Under the pieces are notes generated by a model. That model was given only the letters and a program-made list of their open reading frames with translations. It did no database searches and was not told the origin of the DNA. From Calditerrivibrio sp. (GTDB lineage Bacteria; Chrysiogenota; Deferribacteres; Deferribacterales; Calditerrivibrionaceae), in assembly GCA_020217115.1 (NCBI GenBank), contig JAIWOA010000088.1:1-17628 (forward strand): a DNA stretch of 17,628 nt, written 5' to 3'. Positions 1 through 7,725 of the stretch are shown piece after piece. The translations under genes and the position numbers were made by a program. Within the stretch, counting starts at the first letter, position 1; every line of letters begins with the position of its first letter.

Positions 1-359
1 GCTAAAATATTTTCCAGTTCTTTTTCAGCAAGTTTATTTATATAGGATAAAAGTTCGTTTTCCCCTTTGCTACCAAATTCCCCATCTATCTTTTTACCCT
101 TCAAGATATCTGATAAAACTTCAAGATCCCTCAATCTATTTGTTTCTTTTCTTATCTGCTTCAACACCGTTAGATGCTCTATGATCATAGGATCTGGCTC
201 AGTGTTTTTTATTACTATGTTAAATATTGATAGAAATCTCCTTAATGCTACGCGAAAATCGTGCAGAGTATCATCATTTCGTAACCTATCTGACGATACA
301 ATTAATAAACCAAGTTCATCAATCAGTTTTAGCTGTTCAGTTATATAAATTTTAAACAT
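1..359 (-). CDS. CHAD-domain protein (partial, N-terminal 119 residues)
   Basis: The reading frame opens at ATG 359-357 and runs without a stop off the left edge. The translation begins MFKIYITEQLKLIDELGLLI. It carries the CHAD hallmark of conserved His and Arg on alpha helices: HDFRVALRR at about residues 32-40, then a second basic stretch ending TNRLRDLEVL near residues 73-82. CHAD domains are helical bundles that bind inorganic polyphosphate through these basic residues; that role is family knowledge. The start codon overlaps the sixA stop by one base (TGATG), so translation is probably coupled. CHAD proteins may carry a CYTH domain in front, but here the CHAD motif begins almost at residue 1, so this is a CHAD-only form or has extra domains beyond the window. 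Cytoplasmic; no signal peptide. Confidence 0.85.
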   Translation of the reverse strand, partial: MFKIYITEQLKLIDELGLLIVSSDRLRNDDTLHDFRVALRRFLSIFNIVIKNTEPDPMIIEHLTVLKQIRKETNRLRDLEVLSDILKGKKIDGEFGSKGENELLSYINKLAEKELENIL

Positions 360-820
360 CAGCAGTTCATATCTGGCTGGATAAGGTTATAAAGTACTCT
401 ATCCTTTATATGACAAAATGCACCTTTTTTCATTTTTATTGTGGCAGTTTTTTCTGAAATGTAAAGTGATATAAAGTTTGACAAATCAGGTTCATGCCCT
501 ACGATTAGTACAGTGCCGATCTCCTTTTCCTCAAGCTCAGATACTACAGTTTTATATTGTAAAATATCTGCTCCCGGATTTATCCTTTGATCTACCGTTG
601 GCTCTAATTTAAAGAAATCCCCTATAATCTCTGCCGTTTTATTACTCCTTAAAGCTTCTGAGCATATTATCAGGTCAGGTTTTTTGATATTTTTGTATAT
701 TTTTTTAAAAAAAGATTTAAATTTTTTTATCCCATCCTTTGTGAGAGGTCTTGACATATCTTCACCTTCCCAGTCATTTCTGTCAACTGCTTCTGCATGT
801 CTCACAAAATATATTCTCAT
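359..820 (-). CDS. sixA: Phosphohistidine phosphatase SixA
   Basis: Histidine phosphatase superfamily protein of 153 residues, the usual SixA length, without the extra lid insert of phosphoglycerate mutases. The N-terminal RHAEA motif (Arg7, His8) provides the phospho-accepting histidine; Arg58 in SEALRSNKTAE and His109 in VGHEPDLS complete the catalytic pocket. SixA removes phosphate from histidine on phosphotransfer proteins (ArcB HPt, or PTS NPr, in E. coli); the partner here is unknown. A frame extension to TTG at 832 is possible, but its codons cover the Shine-Dalgarno GGAGG (826-830), which sits 5 nt before ATG 820, so 820 is chosen. The gene follows the MATE gene by 74 nt, has its own likely promoter, and overlaps the CHAD gene by 1 nt at its 3' end. 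Confidence 0.9.
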   Translation of the reverse strand: MRIYFVRHAEAVDRNDWEGEDMSRPLTKDGIKKFKSFFKKIYKNIKKPDLIICSEALRSNKTAEIIGDFFKLEPTVDQRINPGADILQYKTVVSELEEKEIGTVLIVGHEPDLSNFISLYISEKTATIKMKKGAFCHIKDRVLYNLIQPDMNC

Positions 821-850
821 AAAAACCTCCAAACTTTTCTGTATAGTTAG

Positions 851-878
851 ATTATATACAAAAAAATAAATATATCAG
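851..878 (-). promoter_or_regulatory. Candidate sigma-70 promoter of sixA-CHAD
   Basis: Read on the minus strand: CTGATA (878-873), a 16-nt spacer and a perfect TATAAT (856-851). The predicted start near 844 gives a leader of about 24 nt that contains the GGAGG site. It would let sixA and the CHAD gene be transcribed independently of the MATE gene. Confidence 0.5.
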
Positions 879-894
879 CTATTTTACATGATTT

Positions 895-2208
895 TTACAT
901 TTTTCTGAAGTTATACTTGTTCAGTAGGTTTATCCCCAATATAAATGCAGAGCTTACTATTCCAGCAACCAATGATATCCAGAAACCTACTGCCATCAAG
1001 TCAAAGATGTAAACCAAACAATAACTTAGAGGTAGCGTAATTATCCAGTATGATATAATATTAACTAACATTGGGAATTTAGTGTTGTGGTATCCCCGCA
1101 TAACGTTGCTTACCGTTACCTGAAAAGCATCTATAACGTGGAACGAAATAGCTATTATAAGCAATGGCTTAGCCAATTGTAGAACACCTGCATCTTTGGT
1201 ATAAAGATTAAGTATAATATCGGAGAACAAGTATATGAACAGTGATGAAAACAATGCTATGAATTCTACAAAAGCTATACCAGTTTTCCATATAAATGTA
1301 GTATATATTAAATCTTTTTTACCATAAAACTGACTTATTCTAACTGAAATGGCTATCCCCAGACTCATAGGTATCATAAAGATTGTCGATATAAAATTTA
1401 AGGCTACCTGATGGGATGCCACGGTTACTGCTCCAAAGGGTGCCAGCACAATACTGCCAAAGCTAAAGACGAAGGCCTCTAAAAATGTTGATGCCCCTAT
1501 TGGCAGGCCAAGGGTTACTATCCTTTTTGCAAAGTTTTTGTCTATTTTCCCTTTTCCCAGATAGATCGATTTTTTGTAAAATATAATCAGTATAAATAGC
1601 ATAAAGTATGAAGATATAGATGTTGCTATTCCACAACCTGCTCCCCCCATAGCAGGCATACCAAGCTTTCCATATATAAATATGAAATTCAATGGTATGT
1701 TTAGTAGCATACCTGAAAAACTGCTCAGCATAATGGGGACGGTTTTTCCATGGGCTTCAAAAATTGATCTATAGACTTGATACAAAAGAAGAGCAGGCAT
1801 TCCAGATGATACAAAAAATATATAATTCTTCGATATCTCAGAAATACTAAGATCTCTGGTTATAAAAGGTATAATATGGCTTGTTCCATAAACCACAAAA
1901 AGTAGAAAAAAACCTATCCCCACCCCCAGAAGTCTACCAGTATATAATAGATCTTTCTGTTTTTTTACCTCTCCTTCCCCTATCATCATAGCCATCATTG
2001 GGGTTATAGCACTTAATACTGCAGAGAAAAAAAGGTACAGTGGCATCCAGATGGCAGAGCCTATTGAGATTGCAGCAAGATCGGTGCTGGAATACCTCCC
2101 CGCCATTACATTATCGGTAAAACCCATAAATAGATGAGATATAAAAGCCACCATAATGGGGAAAGCTATATAGGAAATTGATCTAATCTCTTTAAGAACT
2201 TCTCTCAT
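895..2208 (-). CDS. MATE family multidrug/cation antiporter
   Basis: Protein of 437 residues, almost entirely hydrophobic, with the regularly spaced segments expected of the 12-helix MATE fold (two six-helix bundles). The first helix has the family pattern: SYIAFPIMVAFISHLFMGF followed by TDNVMAGRYSSTDLAAIS, close to the usual L-P...D...G.LG..ALAA pattern. The second half repeats it with LGLPIGASTFLEAFVF near residues 233-248. MATE proteins export cationic drugs or metabolites in exchange for Na+ or H+; the substrate cannot be read from sequence. The resemblance is to the NorM branch, with moderate certainty. ATG 2208 has no well-placed Shine-Dalgarno: the nearest GGTGG lies about 16 nt upstream, so initiation may be weak. 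The gap to folE2 upstream is 70 nt. Confidence 0.85.
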   Translation of the reverse strand: MREVLKEIRSISYIAFPIMVAFISHLFMGFTDNVMAGRYSSTDLAAISIGSAIWMPLYLFFSAVLSAITPMMAMMIGEGEVKKQKDLLYTGRLLGVGIGFFLLFVVYGTSHIIPFITRDLSISEISKNYIFFVSSGMPALLLYQVYRSIFEAHGKTVPIMLSSFSGMLLNIPLNFIFIYGKLGMPAMGGAGCGIATSISSYFMLFILIIFYKKSIYLGKGKIDKNFAKRIVTLGLPIGASTFLEAFVFSFGSIVLAPFGAVTVASHQVALNFISTIFMIPMSLGIAISVRISQFYGKKDLIYTTFIWKTGIAFVEFIALFSSLFIYLFSDIILNLYTKDAGVLQLAKPLLIIAISFHVIDAFQVTVSNVMRGYHNTKFPMLVNIISYWIITLPLSYCLVYIFDLMAVGFWISLVAGIVSSAFILGINLLNKYNFRKM

Positions 2209-2235
2209 TTTATCGATTTCTAAACCACCATCCAG

Positions 2236-2241
2236 ATTATA
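2236..2241 (-). promoter_or_regulatory. Possible -10 box before the MATE gene
   Basis: A perfect TATAAT on the minus strand (2241-2236), 28 nt before ATG 2208, lies in the 70-nt gap after folE2. The -35 region is poor (TTTTTA at 16 nt), so this is a weak candidate for an internal promoter. Confidence 0.3.
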
Positions 2242-2269
2242 ATATATGGATATTTAATAAAAATATGTT

Positions 2270-2286
2270 AAAGATAACTTATCTTT
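2270..2286. repeat. 17-bp perfect palindrome at the folE2 stop codon
   Basis: AAAGATAA-C-TTATCTTT, with 8-bp arms around a single central base, spans the TAA stop of folE2. The one-base centre makes a hairpin unlikely, so it reads better as a protein-binding dyad or chance. Confidence 0.45.
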
Positions 2287-3058
2287 TATCCCTTACAATC
2301 TCTGCGTAGGCAGAGTGATTGTGTATACTCTCCTGATTTTCACTTGAAACTTCAAACCATGTAACCCTATCATCCTTTAGTAGCTTGTCAGCAACATTGC
2401 GAACAATATCTTCAACAAAGACTGGATTTTCATAGGAACACTCTGTCACAAATTTTTCATCCTCTCTTTTTAATAGTGAAAATATTGGTGAACTCGCAGA
2501 ATTCTCAGCCATCTCTATAAGATCCTCTATCCATATCATCCCTTTGTATCTGACTTTTATAATTATATAACTTCTCTGGTTGTGGGCACCATACCTGCTT
2601 ATCTCCTTTGAACATGGGCATACAGATATTACAGGTACTTTAACTGATACAATAAAATCTTTTTTATTCTTGTAGGAGGAACCAAAAAATGAGCATTCGT
2701 AGTCCATTAGTGAGGGTAGTTTTGAAACAGGGGCATATTTTTCCATAAAGTATGGGAATGTAATCTCGATGTGGGATTCCTCAGATTCAAGAACATTTTT
2801 TAGGTCATCTAATATCCCCCTAAAGGATTCTATTCCGATATTTGTGCGATGATTATTTAGCACCTCCACAAATCTTGACATATGTGTTCCTTTAAAATTA
2901 TGGGGAAGCTTTACGTACATATTTATCTTTGCAACAGTGCTCTGTTTCCCATTCTTCCTATCCTTCACCACTATTGGATACTGAATATCCTTTATCCCAA
3001 CTTTGTCGATATAAAGATTTCTATCGTCATGTTGGCTCTGAATATCAGCAAGCTGCAC
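2279..3058 (-). CDS. folE2: GTP cyclohydrolase FolE2 (type IB)
   Basis: Converts GTP to 7,8-dihydroneopterin triphosphate, the first step of folate (and queuosine) synthesis. The 259 residues match FolE2 in length and motifs: KGTHMSRF (56-63), CPCSKEIS (147-154), GAHNQR (157-162) and SIHNHSAYAEI near the C-terminus. Cys147, His159, Glu201 and His246 are the residue types recalled as metal ligands of the type IB enzyme. Type IB differs from zinc-dependent FolE in tolerating other metals and is often linked to zinc limitation, although in many genomes it is the only copy. It starts at GTG 3058, chosen because AAGGAG (3065-3070) lies 6 nt upstream and the start shares one base with the TAG stop of the TPR gene (TAGTG), indicating translational coupling. 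Confidence 0.93.
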   Translation of the reverse strand: MQLADIQSQHDDRNLYIDKVGIKDIQYPIVVKDRKNGKQSTVAKINMYVKLPHNFKGTHMSRFVEVLNNHRTNIGIESFRGILDDLKNVLESEESHIEITFPYFMEKYAPVSKLPSLMDYECSFFGSSYKNKKDFIVSVKVPVISVCPCSKEISRYGAHNQRSYIIIKVRYKGMIWIEDLIEMAENSASSPIFSLLKREDEKFVTECSYENPVFVEDIVRNVADKLLKDDRVTWFEVSSENQESIHNHSAYAEIVRDKR

Positions 3059-3777
3059 TATCTTCTCCTTATCTTCTGATTCATAAGGTGCATATGATAA
3101 GATTTTGCTCCCTGCGGTAATTTTTCAACATTTAGCTGCATCCATAACTGTCCATAGTTTTGTATTTTTATTTTTTTGTTATTTTTTACTGCTTCAAGGG
3201 CAGATTCAAGCTTGTCATCGAGGGGAATTTTTTTATTTCCATTGGTCAGTATTTCCAGAGCTTTGGTATTTTCGTTTATAGATTGGAGATAGTAGGCATA
3301 TAGGGTATAAAGAAACCCCTCTTTTGGTGAGGATTTTATTGCTTTGTCAAAGGTAGATTTCATCAGATCGTACTGTTTATTTTTATAATAGATTGTTCCA
3401 AGCATTGCCATACCAAGCCAGTTTTTATGGAAGCCTGCCTTTAAAAATGGGAGAGCGTCATCAAATCTTCTTTTTGAATAGTGTATTATCCCTATCTGGG
3501 AATTTATCTGCTCCTTTACAAAAAACTGCCACCTGGAGTATTTATAACCTTCATTAAGGCGTTCTATGGCTTTATCAGCCTTATCAGCCCTTATATCCTT
3601 TTCTACAAGTTTGAAAAGTTCTGTAAGTTTTTTCAAAAAATGTTTCCCTAAGAAAAAATTTATAGCAATTACAACTATTATACCACCTATAAGGGCAAGG
3701 GCATAACTTTTTGATATTAAAAACAAAATTAATCCAAATAATGAACCACTGACTGCAGATATTATAATTGTAAACAT
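3058..3777 (-). CDS. Membrane-anchored TPR-repeat protein, function unknown
   Basis: Protein of 239 residues. The first 45 residues form two hydrophobic segments (about 2-20 and 26-44, ending FFLGKHFLKK), placing the rest probably on the cytoplasmic side. From about residue 60 onward the chain is helical with tetratricopeptide-like repeats: A..RLNEGYKYSRW, A..FLKAGFHKNW, YDLMKSTFDKAIKSSPK and TKALEILTNGNKKIP. TPRs mediate protein contacts, so a scaffold or assembly role is likely, but no specific function can be named. ATG 3777 is preferred over an upstream extension because GAGG, about 5 nt before it, is a good ribosome site that the longer frame would swallow. First gene of the minus-strand cluster, overlapping folE2 by 1 nt; nothing in it suggests folate metabolism. 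Confidence 0.8.
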   Translation of the reverse strand: MFTIIISAVSGSLFGLILFLISKSYALALIGGIIVVIAINFFLGKHFLKKLTELFKLVEKDIRADKADKAIERLNEGYKYSRWQFFVKEQINSQIGIIHYSKRRFDDALPFLKAGFHKNWLGMAMLGTIYYKNKQYDLMKSTFDKAIKSSPKEGFLYTLYAYYLQSINENTKALEILTNGNKKIPLDDKLESALEAVKNNKKIKIQNYGQLWMQLNVEKLPQGAKSYHMHLMNQKIRRR

Positions 3778-3816
3778 AAACACCTCTATAAATTCGTATA
3801 ATTTATACAAAAAAGT

Positions 3817-3845
3817 ATTATAATAGTGAATTATTTTATTTGCAA
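3817..3845 (-). promoter_or_regulatory. Sigma-70 promoter of the TPR-folE2 operon
   Basis: Minus strand: TTGCAA (3845-3840), 17-nt spacer, perfect TATAAT (3822-3817). Predicted start near 3810, leader about 33 nt to ATG 3777. It is divergent from the purB promoter, about 100 bp away. Confidence 0.65.
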
Positions 3846-3943
3846 GTAGAAAATCTTCAAAGCTTTAGCTGTGTTTAATATAATTTATTCTAAATTTTCA
3901 TAACTCAAATCTCGATTTTTGATGTGCAAAATTTTTTTATTTA

Positions 3944-3972
3944 TTGACATAAACAACGACAAATATTAATCT
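3944..3972 (+). promoter_or_regulatory. Sigma-70 promoter of purB-lysO-pyk
   Basis: Perfect TTGACA (3944-3949), 17-nt spacer, then TAATCT (3967-3972; an overlapping TATTAAT is an alternative -10). Predicted start near 3979 with a leader of about 20 nt containing the purB ribosome site. Confidence 0.55.
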
Positions 3973-3997
3973 ATGGAAAAAATTATTGGAGATTATT

Positions 3998-5431
3998 ATG
4001 GAATACCAGACATATGTAAACCCTTTGACAGAAAGATATGCAAGTAAAGAGATGATGTACCTATTCTCCCCATTTAAAAAATTTACAACATGGAGAAAAT
4101 TGTGGGTTGCCCTCGCTGAATCTGAAAAGGAGCTGGGGCTAAATATTACAGATGAGCAGATAGAGGAGATGAAGGCAAATATAGAAAATATAGATTTTGA
4201 ATATGCAAAGGAGATGGAGAAGAAATTTCGCCACGATGTTATGGCCCATGTTCATACCTTTGGCAAGGTCTGTCCAGATGCGATGCCAATAATACATTTG
4301 GGAGCCACAAGTGCATATGTTGGAGATAATACAGACCTCATACAGATGAAGGAAGGGTTAAAAATAATTAGAAAACAGCTCGTAACCCTCATGGCAAATT
4401 TGAAAAGATTTGCCCTTGAAAATAAAGATATACCGACGCTTGGCTTTACACATTTCCAGCCAGCACAATTAACAACTGTAGGTAAAAGAGCATGTCTCTG
4501 GCTTCAAGATTTTTTACTTGACTTTGAAGAATTAGAATTTGTTATTGAGAATTTAAAATTTAGGGGTGTGAAGGGGACAACCGGGACACAAGCATCATTC
4601 CTTGCACTTTTCAATGGAGATCATAACAAGGTCAAAGAGCTTGATAAAATCGTTTCGCAGAAGATGGGTTTTGCTAAAGTATTGAAGATCACTGGCCAAA
4701 CTTACACAAGAAAACAGGATTCCTCTGTGTTAAAGGTTCTGGCAGGTATTGCAGAATCAGCCCACAAGATGGCCACAGATATAAGACTTTTACAAAATTT
4801 GAAGGAGGTTGAAGAACCCTTCGAAAAATCTCAGATAGGTTCAAGTGCCATGGCATACAAAAGAAATCCTATGAGGAGTGAAAGGGTATGCTCCCTTGCA
4901 AGGTATGTGATCACAAATTCCCTTAACCCATTTTTTACCCATGCAACTCAGTGGTTTGAGAGGACCCTTGACGACTCTGCAAATAAGAGAATAGTAATAC
5001 CTGAATCTTTTCTCTCTGTAGATGCTATCTTGCAGCTTCTTGTAAATATTACTGATGGACTTGTGGTATACAAAAAGATGATAGAAAAACATGTTATGGA
5101 TGAGCTACCTTTTATGGCTACAGAGAATATAATTATGGAAGCTGTTAAAAGGGGGGCAGATAGACAAAAAATGCATGAAATTATAAGGGTTCACTCTATG
5201 GAGGCTGGAAAAGTTGTTAAGATGGAAGGTGGGGAAAATGATCTTCTGGATAGGTTGGCATCGGACGAGAGGATACCATTAAATGAAGAGGAGATAAGGA
5301 AGATTGTAAACCCAGAAGATTTTGTAGGTAGAGCCCCAGAGCAGGTTGATGAATTTATATCAGAAGAAATTGACAAAATTTTGGAAAGATATAAAGATCA
5401 GATCGGTTTTGAAGTGGAAATAAAGGTTTAA
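3998..5431 (+). CDS. purB: Adenylosuccinate lyase, eukaryote-like type
   Basis: Acts twice in purine synthesis: it splits SAICAR to AICAR plus fumarate, and adenylosuccinate to AMP plus fumarate. The 477 residues carry all family blocks: RHDVMAHVH (78-86), TSAYVGDN (105-112), GFTHFQPAQ around His152 (general acid/base region) and the fumarase-superfamily signature [11 protein letters not shown] ending at 291, holding the flexible catalytic serines. From memory it tracks human ADSL closely along its length ([26 protein letters not shown] and [11 protein letters not shown] blocks), rather than the shorter B. subtilis type of about 430 residues. ATG 3998 is chosen because GGAG (3988-3991) lies 6 nt upstream; the longer TTG start at 3986 would overlap that site. 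Head of an operon; the stop is 10 nt before the first lysO gene. Confidence 0.95.
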   Translation: MEYQTYVNPLTERYASKEMMYLFSPFKKFTTWRKLWVALAESEKELGLNITDEQIEEMKANIENIDFEYAKEMEKKFRHDVMAHVHTFGKVCPDAMPIIHLGATSAYVGDNTDLIQMKEGLKIIRKQLVTLMANLKRFALENKDIPTLGFTHFQPAQLTTVGKRACLWLQDFLLDFEELEFVIENLKFRGVKGTTGTQASFLALFNGDHNKVKELDKIVSQKMGFAKVLKITGQTYTRKQDSSVLKVLAGIAESAHKMATDIRLLQNLKEVEEPFEKSQIGSSAMAYKRNPMRSERVCSLARYVITNSLNPFFTHATQWFERTLDDSANKRIVIPESFLSVDAILQLLVNITDGLVVYKKMIEKHVMDELPFMATENIIMEAVKRGADRQKMHEIIRVHSMEAGKVVKMEGGENDLLDRLASDERIPLNEEEIRKIVNPEDFVGRAPEQVDEFISEEIDKILERYKDQIGFEVEIKV

Positions 5432-5441
5432 AAATAAGATT

Positions 5442-5711
5442 ATGTGGATATATCTTATCTTTTTATTGTTTGGAGCAACGCTGGGTTTTTTTTTGCAAAA
5501 TAGACAAATAGGATCTTTTAGTAAATATTTTATGAATTTTAGCATAATTGTTTTGCTCTTTTTTATGGGGATAGGGATAGGTAAAGATCAGGATCTTCAT
5601 AGTAAAATTGTGAATTTTGGGGTTATATCATTTACAATTACCATAATGTCTGTTTTGATGAGTATAGTTATGGTTTATATAATTATAAAAATTTTTGGGG
5701 AAAAAGATTGA
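5442..5711 (+). CDS. lysO: LysO-type lysine exporter, N-terminal subunit
   Basis: An 89-residue membrane protein with three hydrophobic segments (about 2-17, 29-46 and 57-82) and the pattern FFMGIGIGKDQDLH, typical of the N-terminal part of the DUF340/LysO (YbjE) family, which exports L-lysine in E. coli. In E. coli this is one polypeptide of about 300 residues; here its first third is a separate gene. The ribosome site is weak (AAAGG ends 15 nt upstream), so translation is probably coupled to purB, which ends 10 nt earlier. It ends by overlapping the next gene by 4 nt. Lysine export is family knowledge; the substrate here is inferred. Confidence 0.75.
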   Translation: MWIYLIFLLFGATLGFFLQNRQIGSFSKYFMNFSIIVLLFFMGIGIGKDQDLHSKIVNFGVISFTITIMSVLMSIVMVYIIIKIFGEKD

Positions 5712-6301
5712 TTGTATTGATGGTAAGTTCTATCTTTTTGGGAGTTATCCTTACACAGGTTGGCCTAATCCCTGTACATTTAATAGCTATTTCACCTATA
5801 GTTACAGATTGGGCATTGTATATTCTTCTTATGATGGTTGGATTGGATATAGGTAGAGATACAGAATCGTTAAAGAAGCTATTTACAGCGGATAGATATG
5901 CATTTTTAATACCGATAGGAACTATTTTAGGTACATTAATTGGAGGTTTATTGGCTTCATTTATAATATCTATTCAGGTGAAACATGCCCTTGCCATAGC
6001 TTCAGGTTTTGGATGGTATTCATTGTCAGCAGTGATGATTTCAAAATCACTCGGAGCAGACTATGGTTCAATTGCCTTTTTATCCAATGTTTTCAGAGAA
6101 GTAATAAGTATTATTTCTATACCTTTCATAGCAAAATATCTGGGTGCATTTGTTTCAATATCTCCAGCTGGAGCTACATCAATGGACACTACACTCCCTA
6201 TTATTGAAAAATATGGTGGGGATGAAGCAGCTGTTGTAGCTTTTATACATGGTTTTATCCTCAGCAGCCTTGTTCCAGTTTTTGTATCAATTTTTATTTA
6301 A
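5708..6301 (+). CDS. lysO: LysO-type lysine exporter, C-terminal subunit
   Basis: A 197-residue inner-membrane protein with about five helices, matching the C-terminal two-thirds of LysO. It has LLMMVGLDIGRD (paralleling MGIGIGKD in the partner gene), ASGFGWYSLSAVMIS, FLSNVFREV and the late GATSMDTTLP motif of the family. The TTG start at 5708 shares 4 nt with the preceding stop (TTGA) and has GGGG (5697-5700) 7 nt upstream; an alternative ATG at 5720 lies 19 nt from that site and is less likely. Split LysO pairs are known in other bacteria, so this is probably a natural two-subunit arrangement, not a frameshift. The pyk gene follows 31 nt later. Confidence 0.8.
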   Translation: MIVLMVSSIFLGVILTQVGLIPVHLIAISPIVTDWALYILLMMVGLDIGRDTESLKKLFTADRYAFLIPIGTILGTLIGGLLASFIISIQVKHALAIASGFGWYSLSAVMISKSLGADYGSIAFLSNVFREVISIISIPFIAKYLGAFVSISPAGATSMDTTLPIIEKYGGDEAAVVAFIHGFILSSLVPVFVSIFI

Positions 6302-6304
6302 CTA

Positions 6305-6313
6305 TGGTATAAT
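6305..6313 (+). promoter_or_regulatory. Possible extended -10 promoter of pyk
   Basis: TGGTATAAT, a perfect extended -10 element, lies in the 31-nt gap before pyk. No good -35 is present. The predicted start is near 6320, leaving a very short leader of 11-13 nt that still covers AGGGGG (6322-6327). It could give pyk transcription independent of purB. Confidence 0.4.
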
Positions 6314-6332
6314 TTTTTATTAGGGGGTTATT

Positions 6333-7724
6333 ATGAGAAAGACAAAAATAGTTGCTACGCTTGGACCGTCTTCATCCTCAGAGGATATTATAGAAAGACT
6401 TATTCTAAAAGGGGTAGATCTTTTCAGATTGAATTTTTCACATGGAGACTATGTTTCACATCTGGAAACTATCAATAAGGTAAGAAGGATATCCGCTAAA
6501 TTATCAAAATATACTGCAATACTTCAAGATTTAGGTGGGCCAAAAATAAGACTATTGGAAGTGGATGAACCTTTTGAAATACACAGGGGTGAGAAGATCG
6601 CCTTTAAAAAGGGGATAAAGAAATGTAGCAGGGAATTTCTATCTATAAACCATCCAGATATTCTGGATAAGCTTTTAAATGGTAGCAAGATATATATTGC
6701 AGATGGTTTGATAAGGTTAGAAGTGATAGATGTTGACAGAGATCTGGTTTATACAGAGGTTCTCACAGGAGGCAGAATATCTTCCAAAAAAGGGGTAAAC
6801 TTCCCAAACATAAGGCTGGATATATCATCAATCACAGAGAAGGATAAAACTGATGTGCTTTTTGCAATAGAAAACAACCTTGATTTCATAGCAATGTCAT
6901 TTGTAAAATCCTCAGAGGATATATTGGAACTAAAAAAATTTATTGCTGAAAATGGTGGAGAAATACCTGTAATTGCAAAGATAGAGAAACATGAAGCGAT
7001 AGAAGATATTGATAATATAGTGAAATATGCTGATGGTATTATGGTGGCACGGGGTGATCTGGGTGTAGAGATAGATTTAGAAAAGGTTCCAGTGATACAA
7101 AAGATGATAATTGGAAAAGCAAATGGATTAAATAAGCCTGTCATCACGGCAACTCAGATGCTAAATTCTATGGTTAATCTACCAAGACCTACGAGGGCTG
7201 AGGTGTCTGATGTAGCAAATGCTGTTTTAGATGGTACTGATGCGGTTATGCTATCTGATGAAACAGCAGCTGGCAATTTCCCTGAGGAATCTGTGTCTGT
7301 TATGGTAAATACTGTACTGGAAGCTGAGAAAATTTACAATTACTATAAAAATAGTTTCACTACTGGTGACTATGCGATTCCATACTCAGGTTCAGAATTA
7401 GCAAAAAACATAGGAATAGATAAAATCGTAGTATTTACCAGTACGGGAGCATCTGCAATAAGGACATCCTTTTTTAGACCTATGGCTGACATTATTGCAA
7501 ATGTAACAGATATCAATGTGGCAAGGAGACTATCTTTGGTATGGGGGGTACATCCAAATATGCTTGTCTTAAAATCAGATGATATTGATGGACTTATAAA
7601 TGATTTTGTTGATAAGGGTTTAGAGGATGGAATTCTGTCAAAGGGTGAAAAAATTGTGATCATCATGGGGTATCCTGCAGGGGTGCCAGGTAGCACAAAT
7701 TTATTGAAAGTAATAGATATTTAA
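6333..7724 (+). CDS. pyk: Pyruvate kinase, K+-independent type by signature
   Basis: Transfers phosphate from phosphoenolpyruvate to ADP in the last step of glycolysis. 463 residues, typical for the bacterial enzyme without the extra C-terminal PEP-utiliser-like domain. Visible motifs are KIVATLGPSS at the N-terminus, FRLNFSHGD (Arg32, Asn34, Ser36), IAKIEKHEAIEDI with catalytic Lys216 and metal ligand Glu218, ARGDLGVEI with Asp242 and ITATQML near 271-277; the alpha/beta C-terminal regulatory domain starts near 350. The B-domain entry reads QDLGGPKIR: Lys71 occupies the place of muscle-enzyme Glu117, and Leu67 that of Thr113, the combination reported for pyruvate kinases that do not need K+. 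Good ribosome site AGGGGG, 5 nt before ATG. Fourth gene of the purB operon, possibly with its own promoter. Confidence 0.95.
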   Translation: MRKTKIVATLGPSSSSEDIIERLILKGVDLFRLNFSHGDYVSHLETINKVRRISAKLSKYTAILQDLGGPKIRLLEVDEPFEIHRGEKIAFKKGIKKCSREFLSINHPDILDKLLNGSKIYIADGLIRLEVIDVDRDLVYTEVLTGGRISSKKGVNFPNIRLDISSITEKDKTDVLFAIENNLDFIAMSFVKSSEDILELKKFIAENGGEIPVIAKIEKHEAIEDIDNIVKYADGIMVARGDLGVEIDLEKVPVIQKMIIGKANGLNKPVITATQMLNSMVNLPRPTRAEVSDVANAVLDGTDAVMLSDETAAGNFPEESVSVMVNTVLEAEKIYNYYKNSFTTGDYAIPYSGSELAKNIGIDKIVVFTSTGASAIRTSFFRPMADIIANVTDINVARRLSLVWGVHPNMLVLKSDDIDGLINDFVDKGLEDGILSKGEKIVIIMGYPAGVPGSTNLLKVIDI

Positions 7725-7725
7725 T

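Noticed and set aside
67..348. Plus-strand ORF of 93 codons
   Set aside because: It is the antisense shadow of the CHAD-domain frame, whose motifs are clear on the minus strand.
1..3777. Five minus-strand genes as a new functional system
   Set aside because: Tight spacing is real, but the products (TPR, FolE2, MATE, SixA, CHAD) are ordinary housekeeping types and internal promoters split the cluster.
5442..6301. lysO as a frameshifted pseudogene
   Set aside because: The second part has its own ribosome site and a TTGA overlap, both parts keep family motifs, and split LysO pairs are known elsewhere.
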